DNA of 64,000 nt from the NCBI RefSeq assembly GCF_024172085.1, contig NZ_JAMZDZ010000001.1:8370001-8434000 (forward strand), read 5' to 3'. This DNA comes from Hamadaea flava. GTDB lineage: Bacteria > Actinomycetota > Actinomycetes > Mycobacteriales > Micromonosporaceae. Within the stretch, counting starts at the first letter, position 1, and every line of letters begins with the position of its first letter. The notes below the pieces were generated by a model. The model was given only the letters and a program-made list of their open reading frames with translations, made no database searches and had not been told where the DNA came from. This document shows positions 35,955 to 44,436 of the stretch, piece after piece. Made by a program: the position numbers and the translations under genes.

Positions 35955-36716
35955 ATGCGCTACGACAACGACGTCAACGCCAAGCGCCGCGCGATTCGTG
36001 GCCAGGTAGTCAACTTCGTCCGTGCCCACCTCCTCACCCCGCGTCGCGCCGCGACGTACGGCCTGGTCGCGGCCGTCGGGACCGGCGCTCTCCTCCTTGC
36101 CGCGGGCCACGACAACGGCGCCGCCGCCACCCCGACCGGCGCCGCAGCGGCCGCGGTCACCCAGGCTTTGACCCACCGGACCGACAACCTCACCGCCGAC
36201 CGTGCCGCAGCGGCGTCCACCACGACGGCGAAGTCCGCCAAGGCGAAGACCGAAGCCATCCTCAACACCGAACCGGTCGCCGGCCTGGACAAGACCCAGA
36301 TGAAGAACGCCGCCCTGATCGTCAAGGCGGGCCAGGACCTCGGCATCTCCGAGCGGGGTCAGATCGTGGCGGTCTCCACCGCGATGCAGGAGTCCAACTT
36401 GTACAACCGGGCCAGCTACGTCGTGCCCGAGTCCCTCAAGTACACCCACCAGGGCACCGGCTCCGACTACGATTCGGTCGGCCTGTTCCAGCAGCGCTAC
36501 ACGACCGGCTGGGGCACCGTGAAGTCCATCATGAACCCGTCGGAGTCGGCCAAGAGTTTCTATCGGGCCCTCCAGCACGTCGACGGCTGGCAGCAGATGC
36601 CGATCACCGTCGCCGCCCAGACCGTGCAGGGCTCCGCGTTCCCCGACGCCTACGCCAAGCACCAGGGCAACGCCACCGCAGTGGTCAAGACTGTGAACGC
36701 GACCGCCAAGCACTGA
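35955..36716 (+). CDS. Secreted protein with lysozyme-like/M23-associated domain
   Basis: This is a 253-residue protein with a basic N-terminus, one membrane or signal helix at about 33-53 and an Ala/Thr-rich linker. A C-terminal domain (about 108-250) contains AIVKAGQDLG-like and VAVSTAMQESNLYN at about 140, SVGLFQQR near 177 and VDGWQQMPITVAAQTVQGS near 213. The AMQES...GLFQQR arrangement, with a Glu before Ser, is like goose-type or transglycosylase-like folds often fused to M23 peptidases in Micromonosporaceae. Cell-wall remodelling is inferred; activity is not certain. Confidence 0.78.
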   Translation: MRYDNDVNAKRRAIRGQVVNFVRAHLLTPRRAATYGLVAAVGTGALLLAAGHDNGAAATPTGAAAAAVTQALTHRTDNLTADRAAAASTTTAKSAKAKTEAILNTEPVAGLDKTQMKNAALIVKAGQDLGISERGQIVAVSTAMQESNLYNRASYVVPESLKYTHQGTGSDYDSVGLFQQRYTTGWGTVKSIMNPSESAKSFYRALQHVDGWQQMPITVAAQTVQGSAFPDAYAKHQGNATAVVKTVNATAKH

Positions 36717-36733
36717 CCCACCCCGCGAATCGC

Positions 36734-36763
36734 CGAGGGCCGCACCGACCGGTGCGGCCCTCG
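36734..36763. terminator. Terminator hairpin
   Basis: CGAGGGCCGCACC (36734-36746) pairs perfectly with 36751-36763 around a 4-base loop, and CGAAT/ATTCG extend it after a small bulge. It lies between convergent genes. Confidence 0.9.
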
Positions 36764-36798
36764 ATTCGTGGGCCGGCCGGGCCGACCTCGGGGGCCTT

Positions 36799-37548
36799 CT
36801 AGACCTCGCGCCGGTCACCCAGCAGGACCGCGCCGCCCAACGCCGCCGCTGTGAGCACCACCGTAATCACCAGGCCGGGCAGGAAGTCGGTCGCGGGCCG
36901 CCCGGCGGTCAGGTCCGCCAACGCGGTCAGCAGGCCGGTCGGCAGCCACCGGCTGATTCCGGCCAGACCGCCGGCGACGCCGGTGAGCAACAACAGCACC
37001 AGCGCCACCCCGGCCGTGGGGAGGACTCCGCGGACGAGCGCGGCGACGAGCGCCACCAGTGCCACCGCGAAAGCCAGGAAGACCGAGCCGTACGCGACTC
37101 CGATGAGCATCGATCCGGCCGGCGGGGCGCCGATCAGGACCGCCGTCTCGTACCAGGCGCAGGCCGTCCCGAGGGCGAACCCGCCGACGGCGGCCGCCGC
37201 GTTCACCGCGTACGCCGTGAGCACGACCGGCCGCACGCTCGTCAAGCGCGTCCGCAGGAAGACCGACATCTCGCGGCGGGCGTCGAACGCCAGCGCGGAG
37301 GCCGCCACCATGGTGACGACGAGCAGGCCGATCTGCGACGCGTTGCCGACGAACTGGGCGATGCCGTCGGCCGGAGTCGGCTCGGGGAAGGTGACCTGGA
37401 CGCCTTCGGTGCCGACCGCCCGCAGGATCTCGCCGACGTATCGGGCGGTCAGCGGACCGGTCAAGCCGAAGAACGCGTACACCGCGAGAATCGTGAGCAG
37501 ACGCCGAGTCCGCGCCAGCCGTAGCCACTCCAACCGCCACAAGGTCAC
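36799..37548 (-). CDS. ABC-2 type transporter permease
   Basis: This 249-residue membrane protein has six hydrophobic segments. The first follows the cytoplasmic start VTLWRLEWLRLARTRRLLTI, and an extracytoplasmic loop (about 45-75) precedes the second. The GTG at 37548 overlaps the ATPase stop (GTGA), so the pair is coupled. It is an exporter of unknown substrate. The three-gene unit (PLDc_N protein, ATPase, permease) is preceded by a DosR-like box at 38765. Confidence 0.88.
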   Translation of the reverse strand: MTLWRLEWLRLARTRRLLTILAVYAFFGLTGPLTARYVGEILRAVGTEGVQVTFPEPTPADGIAQFVGNASQIGLLVVTMVAASALAFDARREMSVFLRTRLTSVRPVVLTAYAVNAAAAVGGFALGTACAWYETAVLIGAPPAGSMLIGVAYGSVFLAFAVALVALVAALVRGVLPTAGVALVLLLLTGVAGGLAGISRWLPTGLLTALADLTAGRPATDFLPGLVITVVLTAAALGGAVLLGDRREV

Positions 37549-38435
37549 GACATCAACTCCAGGAACACGTCTTCCAGATCGGCTTCGCGGGGTCCGAGGC
37601 TGATCACTTGAGCTCCGGCGGCGGCGAGCACTCCGGCCAGGTGGGTCTCGGCGTCCGTCACGGTGCGTACGCCGACGAGCAGGCCACCGGCCTCCGGACG
37701 GACGTCTGTCACCCAGGGCTGGTCGCGTAGCCGTGCCTCGACCTCCGGCACGCCGCCGCGCAGCCGGACGCGGTACGCCGGAGTGGCCCGGCCGACGAGC
37801 AGATCTTCGACGGTGCCCTGGAATAGCAGACGCCCCTCGCGCATGATCCCGATGCGATCGCAGACCTCCTGGACGTCGGCCAGGATGTGGCTGGAGAACA
37901 CGACGGTCGCCCGGCCGCGCAGCCGGGCGATCAGGTCGAGCACCTCGCGCCGTCCGATCGGATCGAGCGCCGAAGCCGGTTCGTCGAGCAGCAACAGTTC
38001 GGGGTCGCCGACGACGGTGGCCGCGAAGCCCAGCCGTTGCAGCATCCCCCGGGAGTAACCGCCGACCCGGCGATCGGCGGCGTCGGCGAGGCCGCTGTCG
38101 GCCAGGACGGCGTCGGCGCGTTCGGCGGTGACCGGCCGGCCATCGGGCCCGGCGGCCAGATGCGCGGCGAGCAGGACCACTTCGCGACCGGTCAGCCATG
38201 GGTCGAACTGCGGAGTGTCGGGCAGCATGGCGACCCGGCTGCGGGCGGCGGACACGCCGATCTCGCCGCTGGTCGGCCGGCGCAGACCGGCCAAGATGCC
38301 CAGGAGCGTCGTCTTGCCCGCGCCGTTCGGGCCGACGAGCCCGTACACCGATCCGGCCGGCACGCTCAGGTCGACCCCGTCCAGCGCGGCATGCGTACCG
38401 TAGCGCTTGGTCAGGCCCGCGGTGTGGACGATCAT
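37545..38435 (-). CDS. ABC transporter ATPase (ABC-2 exporter, CcmA/DrrA type)
   Basis: This 296-residue ATPase has Walker A GPNGAGKT near residues 35-42, signature YSRGMLQRLG near 126, Walker B LLLLDEPASALDP near 145 and the switch His in VFSSHIL near 180. The C-terminal 75 residues are the extension usual in DrrA-like drug or lipid exporters. The start overlaps the stop of the upstream small membrane protein by ATGA. Confidence 0.94.
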   Translation of the reverse strand: MIVHTAGLTKRYGTHAALDGVDLSVPAGSVYGLVGPNGAGKTTLLGILAGLRRPTSGEIGVSAARSRVAMLPDTPQFDPWLTGREVVLLAAHLAAGPDGRPVTAERADAVLADSGLADAADRRVGGYSRGMLQRLGFAATVVGDPELLLLDEPASALDPIGRREVLDLIARLRGRATVVFSSHILADVQEVCDRIGIMREGRLLFQGTVEDLLVGRATPAYRVRLRGGVPEVEARLRDQPWVTDVRPEAGGLLVGVRTVTDAETHLAGVLAAAGAQVISLGPREADLEDVFLELMS

Positions 38436-38641
38436 CGCGGGTTCCGGCCGACGAGCAGGTAGACGATGCCGCCCACGGGGATCGAGATCACGCAGATGAC
38501 AGCCCAGGCCCATTTGGGCAGGTAACGCACGTCTGTCCGGGACAAGTCGTACAGGCAGTAAGCCACGAACGCCAGGCCGAGCAGGATCAGCGGGGCGAGG
38601 GCGGCGACGGGAAAGCCGCTGTCGGCGGTCGGCAGGCTCAT
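38432..38641 (-). CDS. Small two-span membrane protein (PLDc_N-like)
   Basis: This 69-residue protein has two hydrophobic helices (about 9-30 and 43-62) with YDLSRTDVRYLPKWAWAVICV between them and a terminal GRNPR, matching the phospholipase-D-nuclease N-terminal (PLDc_N) domain. That domain often precedes ABC-2 exporters. The ATG at 38641 is my choice; other in-frame starts lie up to 18 codons upstream and none has a strong ribosome site. Confidence 0.8.
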   Translation of the reverse strand: MSLPTADSGFPVAALAPLILLGLAFVAYCLYDLSRTDVRYLPKWAWAVICVISIPVGGIVYLLVGRNPR

Positions 38642-38764
38642 GGCTGCCATCATCGCGCCACTTGCGGGAGATCCTTCCTCCGGCCCGCCCGCCACGCCCA
38701 GGTGTTCCCCGCGGCCCGAGCTGGCCGGCTCTCCTGTTCGGGCCGGTCATGGCGGGGAGGATCA

Positions 38765-38778
38765 GGTCGAAAGTCCCG
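38765..38778 (-). promoter_or_regulatory. DosR-like box between ABC exporter and cupin genes
   Basis: On the minus strand it reads GGGACTTTCGACCT. It sits in the 274-bp gap between divergent units (starts 38641 and 38916) and could serve either. The similar cupin at 49 kb also has a box, which supports cupin control. Confidence 0.6.
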
Positions 38779-38915
38779 TCCGGATAGGCCGAAACACCGT
38801 CCGTGCGGGGCGGTCGGCGGCGCATCCTGATCGTAGGCATCGGTCACGAAAGCGGAGCAAAGCCGCACCGTCGGAGGTGACGGGACGGGCCGTGACATTC
38901 GGAGGGAGGGTCGCG

Positions 38916-39389
38916 ATGACGATCATGTCGCCTGCAGCGCCGATGGAAAGCCTCGTCGGGTTGCGTCCGGAACAGATCGACGCGCAGCCGTGGCGGCCGG
39001 TGGCCGGCTGCGGCGGAGTGCGCGTGAAGGAACTCGGCCGCCACGGCGACCTGGTCTACGAACTCCTCCGGTACGACGACGGCGCGATGACGCCAGGCGA
39101 CCCGCACCTCGCCGCCGACCAGCACATCTGGGTGCTGGCGGGGGAGGCCGAGGTCGCCGGGCACAGCCTGCCGTCGGGTTCGTACGCGTACGTGCCCGCA
39201 GGCGCACCGCACCCGATCCGTGCGGTCGCGGGGACGGGGTGCGTGCTGCAGCAGACTCACGTGCCAGTCGCGTCGCGGGTAGCGGAGGAGCCGGTCATCC
39301 ATCCCGGGCGGCTGAGCGAATCGACCATTCAGCAGTACGCCCAGCAGGTCGCGGCCATGGTGCACGCGGTCGACCGACGTCACCGGTAG
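38916..39389 (+). CDS. Cupin-domain protein
   Basis: This 157-residue single-domain cupin has cupin motif 1 around PHLAADQHIWVLAGEAEV and motif 2 around YAYVPAGAPHPIRA. It shares PWxPVAGCxGVxxKEL and QHIWVLxGEA with the cupin at 49020-49418, so the two are paralogues. Metal-binding His are present in DQHIW and APHP. Enzymatic role unknown. GGAGGGAGGG precedes the ATG at 38916. A DosR-like box lies 138 bases upstream of the start. Confidence 0.87.
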   Translation: MTIMSPAAPMESLVGLRPEQIDAQPWRPVAGCGGVRVKELGRHGDLVYELLRYDDGAMTPGDPHLAADQHIWVLAGEAEVAGHSLPSGSYAYVPAGAPHPIRAVAGTGCVLQQTHVPVASRVAEEPVIHPGRLSESTIQQYAQQVAAMVHAVDRRHR

Positions 39390-39456
39390 GACGGCCGGTC
39401 TGCGACGGCTACCTACCCCGGCAGATCCGACCCACGGAGCCGCCGGGGTAAATGCA

Positions 39457-40110
39457 TCAGGTCGCAGGGCGGATCACGCCTCGCTCGTACGCGTATACCA
39501 CCGCGTGGACGCGGTCCCGCAGCTCCAGTTTGGACAGTATGCGGCTGACGTGCGTCTTGACGGTCCCCTCGGTGAGGAAGAGCGCCGCGGCGATCTCGAG
39601 GTTGGACATGCCCTTGGCGACCAGGCCCAGCACCTCGCGCTCCCGTTCGGTGAGACGGCCCAGATCGGCCGGGGGCGGTGGTTCGTCGCCGACCCCGACG
39701 TAGCGCTCCAGCAGCCGGCGGGTGGCCGACGGAGCGACAACCGCCTCGCCGCGGGCGACGACGCGGACGGCGGACAGGAGGTCGTCGGCGAGGGTGTCCT
39801 TGAGGAGGAATGCGCTCGCCCCGGCCCGCAGCGCGGCGTACACGTATTCATCGAGGTCGAACGTCGTGAGGACCAGGACGTGGATGTGCGGGACCTGCGC
39901 CCGCAATTGGCGGGTCGCGGCCACGCCATCCATGTCCGGCATGCGTACGTCCATGAGGACCACGTCCGGGTTCAGGTGCAGGGCCAGGTCGACGGCCTCG
40001 CCGCCGTCGCCCGCCTCACCGACGACCGACATGTCGCCGGCGTTCTCCAGGATCATCTTCAGCCCGGTACGCACGAGCGCCTGGTCGTCCGCGATCAGGA
40101 CCCGGATCAT
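39457..40110 (-). CDS. NarL/LuxR-type response regulator
   Basis: This 217-residue regulator has an acidic pocket DD at residues 8-9, phosphoacceptor Asp54 (VVLMDVRMPDMDG) and a LuxR helix-turn-helix near 153-210 (LTEREREVLGLVAKGMSNLE). The ATG at 40110 is two bases after the kinase stop, so it is in an operon with the kinase. The target is not adjacent; the divergent aminopeptidase-like gene at 41531 is the nearest candidate. Confidence 0.95.
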   Translation of the reverse strand: MIRVLIADDQALVRTGLKMILENAGDMSVVGEAGDGGEAVDLALHLNPDVVLMDVRMPDMDGVAATRQLRAQVPHIHVLVLTTFDLDEYVYAALRAGASAFLLKDTLADDLLSAVRVVARGEAVVAPSATRRLLERYVGVGDEPPPPADLGRLTEREREVLGLVAKGMSNLEIAAALFLTEGTVKTHVSRILSKLELRDRVHAVVYAYERGVIRPAT

Positions 40111-40112
40111 CG

Positions 40113-41390
40113 TCACTCTCCCCGCGCCGTGCGCTGCCGTGGCAGCCATGCCGTGACCCGGAAACCGGTCTCGGCGTGGCCTGCCGTGAAACGGCCGCCG
40201 AGCAATTCGGCGCGTTCGCGCATGCCCCGCAGGCCCGCGCCGCCGGTTATCAGCTTGCTCGACGAGCCGTCGTCGGCGCAGACGACCGTCACGCCGGTGG
40301 GTTGATAGATCACCTCGACGCGGGCGGTGGCGCCTTGGCCGGCGTGCTTGACCGTGTTGGTCAGAGCTTCCTGCACGATGCGGTAGACAGCCAGGCCCAC
40401 GGCCGCCGGCACGGCGCCGCGCTCACCGCTTTCCGAGAAGTCCACCGCCACACCCGCCGCGCCGAGTTGGGCCACCAGCTTCGGCAGCGCCGCCAGGCCC
40501 GGTGCCGGGTGCCAGCCGGAGTCCGGGCTGACCGCCCCGAGGACCCTGCGCATGTCGGCCAGCGACTCCCGGCCGGTCTCCACGATTGCCGCCAGCGCCG
40601 CCCGGGTGTCCCCCGGTCGATGGTCCAGCGCCGCCACGCCGCCTTGGGCCTGAACCACCATCACCGACAATCCGTGCGCCACCACGTCGTGCAGCTCACG
40701 GCTGATGCGGTCCCGTTCCGCCGCGACCGCTAGCGCGGCCTGCTGGTGCTGCGATCGCTCGAGGTCGTCGGCCCTTGCGCGCAAGGCTTCCAGGTACGCG
40801 CGGCGGTTGCGTGAAGCCGCTCCGGTGGCCCAGGCGGCCAGGAGCAGCGACCCCAGCAGCGACAAGAGGCCGGCCTGATCCATCATGAAGATCTTGGGGG
40901 TGATGACGAGGACGGGCTTGTCCGGCTGCGGTTCCTTGATGGAGGTGTAGGTGACTTCGGACGCCCGGGCGTTCTTAGCGTCCTGTTCCACGCTGAACTT
41001 CCACAGCATGAAGGTGCCGACTGCCACCAGGGCCACGATGCCCAGGGCGGCGAGCGAAAGTCCTCGGGGCCGTAGATCGGCGACCGTGTAAAGCACTGCC
41101 GCCGCGGTCAGGTCTACCACCATGATCGGTGCCCCGAGCAGGAGGTGCACGACGGCAGTCGCGATGCTGAGGCAGAGCATCGACAGTGGGGCGATACGCC
41201 GTAACGCGAGGGCGACAGCGGCGGCCAGGGTCGCCAGCCACCAGATCCACAGTGGCTGGTTCCATTTCTCATTCGTCAGGCCGTTGAGCATTCCCAAGGG
41301 GGAGTTCACCACCGTGGAGACGGCGAGGAGGATCACGGCAAGTCCTACATCCGTCCACACCCGACGATGCTCCGATGTGTTCATGGTCAT
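40113..41390 (-). CDS. Sensor histidine kinase (HisKA_3 type) with extracytoplasmic loop
   Basis: This 425-residue kinase has about five N-terminal spans and an exposed loop at about 132-168 (EQDAKNARASEVTYTSIKEP) before the last span, which may be the sensing element. Phosphoacceptor His234 is in ISRELHDVVAHGLSVM. The ATPase domain has its N box in IVQEALTNTVKHAG, but the G1 box reads DDGSSSK instead of DNGxG, a departure worth noting. The start could be 41390 or two codons later. Confidence 0.92.
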   Translation of the reverse strand: MTMNTSEHRRVWTDVGLAVILLAVSTVVNSPLGMLNGLTNEKWNQPLWIWWLATLAAAVALALRRIAPLSMLCLSIATAVVHLLLGAPIMVVDLTAAAVLYTVADLRPRGLSLAALGIVALVAVGTFMLWKFSVEQDAKNARASEVTYTSIKEPQPDKPVLVITPKIFMMDQAGLLSLLGSLLLAAWATGAASRNRRAYLEALRARADDLERSQHQQAALAVAAERDRISRELHDVVAHGLSVMVVQAQGGVAALDHRPGDTRAALAAIVETGRESLADMRRVLGAVSPDSGWHPAPGLAALPKLVAQLGAAGVAVDFSESGERGAVPAAVGLAVYRIVQEALTNTVKHAGQGATARVEVIYQPTGVTVVCADDGSSSKLITGGAGLRGMRERAELLGGRFTAGHAETGFRVTAWLPRQRTARGE

Positions 41391-41530
41391 CGCAGCATAC
41401 GTCGGCAATGCCTCATCTGAATCTGTCGCAGGATGGATGTATGCCACGGTCCGCGTACATCCATCGGCGGAGGGAGTGGACGACGGCGGAGCGATGCGAG
41501 TTGATGCGAGCGTGGCCGAGGCTGATGTCT

Positions 41531-43084
41531 ATGAATCTCACACGAACCTTGGCCCTGGCGGGCCTCGCGAGCCTGGCGGGCGCGATCGTGGTGGCCGCAC
41601 CGGCGGCCGCGGAGCCCCCGGCCATCGTCTGGGCCGCCTGTCCGGATGCGGTGACGAACACGGACCGCGTGCCGCCGGAAGACGTCGACCAGTACCGCGC
41701 GCTCGTGTCCACGCTTCAGTGCGGCACCCTGCGAGTGCCGTTGGACTACCGCCGCCCGAACGGAAGATCGATCACGATCGGCTTCACCCGGCTGCCCGCC
41801 GCCGATCACGCGCACCGGCAGGGCGCGCTCGCGGTCAACCCGGGCGGACCGGGTGGCTCCGGCTACCTCATGCCGCTCGAGCTGGCCATGTCTCCGACGA
41901 CCGCAGGTCTGCACGACACCTACGACATGATCGGCCTGGATCCGCGCGGCGTCGGCTACAGCACCCGCGCGACCTGTGAGGAGCCCCAGAGCCTGGCCGC
42001 GGCGAACAGGCCGGACGCGCCGACCCGCGACGAGGCGCTGGAGATGTACAACGCCATGGTGGCCGGGAACCGGGAGTGCCTTGCCCATCAGGGCGAGTTC
42101 CTCCGCCAGGTCACCACCGAGAACATCTCCCGCGATCTCGACGCAGTACGCGCGGGCCTGGGCGAGCGACGGATCAGCTTCCTCGGCGTCTCGTGGGGAA
42201 CGTGGTTCGGAGCCGTCTATCGAAGCTTGTTCCCGGCCCGTGTCGATCGTATGTGGATCGACAGCACCGCACCGCCCCGGTTCTACGGCGACCAGTTCAT
42301 CACCGCCCGGTCAACCGCGACCGAAGCCGGCGCCGATCGCATGACCGCCTGGCTCGCCGAGCACGATGACGTCTACCGTTTCGGCACCACAGCGGCTGCC
42401 GTCAAGGCGGCGTTACTCGCCCTCGAACAGTCGCTGACCGACCACCCCCGCGTCTTCACCGACCTGCCGAAGCCGGTGGACGCCATGGTGGTCGCGCTGT
42501 CCACCGCGCAGCCGTCGCCGGTGTGGCCGCTGGCCGCCCTGGTCATGACCGAGCTACGGGACTCCCACGACGGTACGCCGGCACCGCTGCACGTGAAGGC
42601 GGTCCTCGGCGGCGATGACCGCGGTGACGACACGCCGCCACCGGCCGACGCGCCGCAGGACTTCAACGACGTGATGAACCACGCCGCGATCTGCAACGAG
42701 GACTTCGGCCGGCGCGACTTCGACACGGCGTGGGACACGTACCAGCAGCTCCGTGAACTCCCGCTGACCGGAATGCTGGCTCGCTTCGGAGCCGACTGCG
42801 CCGGCTGGGACCCCGTACGACCGGTGAACCTCCGGTACAGCCCCGGCTCCCTGGTCCTGTCCGGTCACCGCGACGAGTCCGTGTCGGTCTACCCCTGGAC
42901 GATCGAGATGCAGCACGCCATCGGCGGCACCGTCCTCACCGTCAACGACGACGTACACGGGTCGGTGCCCCGGACGCAGGACTGTTCCAACCTGCTCGTG
43001 GGGTACTTCCGCACCGGAGTCCTCTCCGCGCGGCACTGCGAGGGGGAGGGGGAGAACCCCGACCCCTCGGAGGTCAGGGACTGA
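41531..43084 (+). CDS. Secreted alpha/beta hydrolase (tripeptidyl aminopeptidase-like, S33)
   Basis: This 517-residue exported peptidase has a signal peptide ending APAAA near residue 27. An oxyanion region is NPGGPGGSG near 106. Nucleophile Ser221 is in GVSWGTW, acidic Asp448 in SGHRDESV and His476 in DDVHGSV. The TAP-like C-terminal domain is recognisable. It would release tripeptides or single residues outside the cell. Start is ATG at 41531 (alternative 41525), with a weak CGAGG. Its 3' end is overlapped by the convergent MFS reading frame. Confidence 0.9.
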   Translation: MNLTRTLALAGLASLAGAIVVAAPAAAEPPAIVWAACPDAVTNTDRVPPEDVDQYRALVSTLQCGTLRVPLDYRRPNGRSITIGFTRLPAADHAHRQGALAVNPGGPGGSGYLMPLELAMSPTTAGLHDTYDMIGLDPRGVGYSTRATCEEPQSLAAANRPDAPTRDEALEMYNAMVAGNRECLAHQGEFLRQVTTENISRDLDAVRAGLGERRISFLGVSWGTWFGAVYRSLFPARVDRMWIDSTAPPRFYGDQFITARSTATEAGADRMTAWLAEHDDVYRFGTTAAAVKAALLALEQSLTDHPRVFTDLPKPVDAMVVALSTAQPSPVWPLAALVMTELRDSHDGTPAPLHVKAVLGGDDRGDDTPPPADAPQDFNDVMNHAAICNEDFGRRDFDTAWDTYQQLRELPLTGMLARFGADCAGWDPVRPVNLRYSPGSLVLSGHRDESVSVYPWTIEMQHAIGGTVLTVNDDVHGSVPRTQDCSNLLVGYFRTGVLSARHCEGEGENPDPSEVRD

Positions 43085-44388
43085 GTCGTTCCCCCGGGAT
43101 CGCCCCGTCCTCGACGGACGGGGCGATCGCGTCGGTGGGTTTCGTACATGCGGGTGGCGACGACGATCCCGGACGCCGCAGTGATCACAGCGACGACCCA
43201 GATCGCGGGTCGCAGGCCGAACATATCGGCGGTGATGCCGGCGACGAGCGCCCCGACTGCGTAGCCGAGATCGCGCCACAGTCGGTACACGCCGACGGCG
43301 CGGGCGCGCCAGGCAGGTCGCGCGACGTCGCCGATGACGGCGAGCAGCGTCGGATAGACCAGTGCCGTGCCTGCGCCCATGAGGACGGCGGCGATCGCCC
43401 ACATGCTGAAGGTGTCCGCTGCGGCGACCAGTCCGATGCCGACGGACTGCAGCAGCATCCCGGCGGTGATGAGCCACTTGCGGCCCCAGTGGTCGGACAG
43501 CCACCCGGTGACTGTCTGGCCGACGCCCCAGACGGCGGGGTAGAGGGCGACGAGTACGCCGATGTGCGGGATGTCCAAGCCGCTGGTGGCGAACAGGAGG
43601 GGATACAGGCCCCAGGCGAGCCCGTCGTTGAGGTTGTTCACCAGCCCCGCCTGGCTCGCAGCGGACAGGGCCTTCTCCCGGATCGAGGTGTGGAGGAAGA
43701 TCTGCCGCCCGCTGATCGGTTCGCCGCGGTCGTCACGGGTAGGCGCACCGACGGCGCTCTCGAGGTCGGCGTGGTGGCGGGTCTCCCGCACGAGCGTGGC
43801 GGACAGGCCGAGGCCGACGGCGGCGAAGGCCAGGCCGAGCCAGAACGGTGCCGGGCGCAGCCCGTGCTCGGCGGCCAGCCATCCGGTGACCAGCGCGGTC
43901 GTGGCGAGCGCGCCGTATCCGGCCGCCTCGTTGAGCCCCATCGCCAGCCCTCGGCGCTGCGGGCCGACCAGGTCGATCTTCATGACGACAGTGGTCGACC
44001 AGGTCAGTCCCTGGTTCACGCCGAGCAGGACGTTGGCGGCCACCACCCAGCCCCAGGCGGGCGCCCACATGAGCAGCAGGGGAATGGGCAATCCGATGAG
44101 CCAGCCCGCGATCAGGACGGGTTTGCGCCCGTAGCGGTCGGACAGATTTCCGGCAACGAGGTTCGCGAGTGCCTTCGTGATGCCGAACGCGCCGATGAAC
44201 GTCAGCGAGGCGGTGAACGCGCCGACGGCGAACACCTGGTCGGCGAGCAGCGGCAGGACGGTGCGTTCCTGCCCGATCATGCCGCCGACGGCCGCGTTGA
44301 CGGCGACCAGGACGGCGAACTGGGCGAGGTTCTCCCGAAGGCCGAGCCGAACGGCGGCCGGTCGGCGGGCTTCCGTGGCGACGGTCAT
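42889..44388 (-). CDS. MFS transporter, C-terminus overlapping the convergent gene
   Basis: This 499-residue frame encodes twelve-span major-facilitator features: NLVAGNLSDRYGRKPVLIAG near residue 77-96 and GWLSDHWGRKWLITAG near 300. The recognisable transporter ends at about residue 425. The last 65-70 residues (Arg/Pro/Ser-rich) are read through a terminator hairpin and antisense to the hydrolase gene for 196 bases. It follows the TauE gene after 48 bases and has AAGGA before its ATG, so it belongs to the cst-like operon. Substrate unknown; a sulfur oxyanion or efflux role is conceivable. Confidence 0.85.
   Translation of the reverse strand: MTVATEARRPAAVRLGLRENLAQFAVLVAVNAAVGGMIGQERTVLPLLADQVFAVGAFTASLTFIGAFGITKALANLVAGNLSDRYGRKPVLIAGWLIGLPIPLLLMWAPAWGWVVAANVLLGVNQGLTWSTTVVMKIDLVGPQRRGLAMGLNEAAGYGALATTALVTGWLAAEHGLRPAPFWLGLAFAAVGLGLSATLVRETRHHADLESAVGAPTRDDRGEPISGRQIFLHTSIREKALSAASQAGLVNNLNDGLAWGLYPLLFATSGLDIPHIGVLVALYPAVWGVGQTVTGWLSDHWGRKWLITAGMLLQSVGIGLVAAADTFSMWAIAAVLMGAGTALVYPTLLAVIGDVARPAWRARAVGVYRLWRDLGYAVGALVAGITADMFGLRPAIWVVAVITAASGIVVATRMYETHRRDRPVRRGRGDPGGTTQSLTSEGSGFSPSPSQCRAERTPVRKYPTSRLEQSCVRGTDPCTSSLTVRTVPPMACCISIVQG
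43098..43128. terminator. Terminator hairpin inside MFS reading frame
   Basis: GATCGCCCCGTCC (43098-43110) pairs perfectly with 43116-43128 around TCGAC. It is 13 bases after the hydrolase stop, the normal terminator position for that gene, but lies inside the open frame of the MFS gene on the other strand. Confidence 0.88.
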
Positions 44389-44436
44389 GCGTATTCCTTC
44401 AAACGGGGCGTCCGTTTCGCGACGAGTTCGGCGGCG

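Noticed and set aside
36799-38199. A single 466-codon frame covering the ABC-2 permease and much of the ATPase region
   Set aside because: The first 216 codons are a shadow of the ATPase gene in another frame; the permease starts at the GTGA overlap at 37548.
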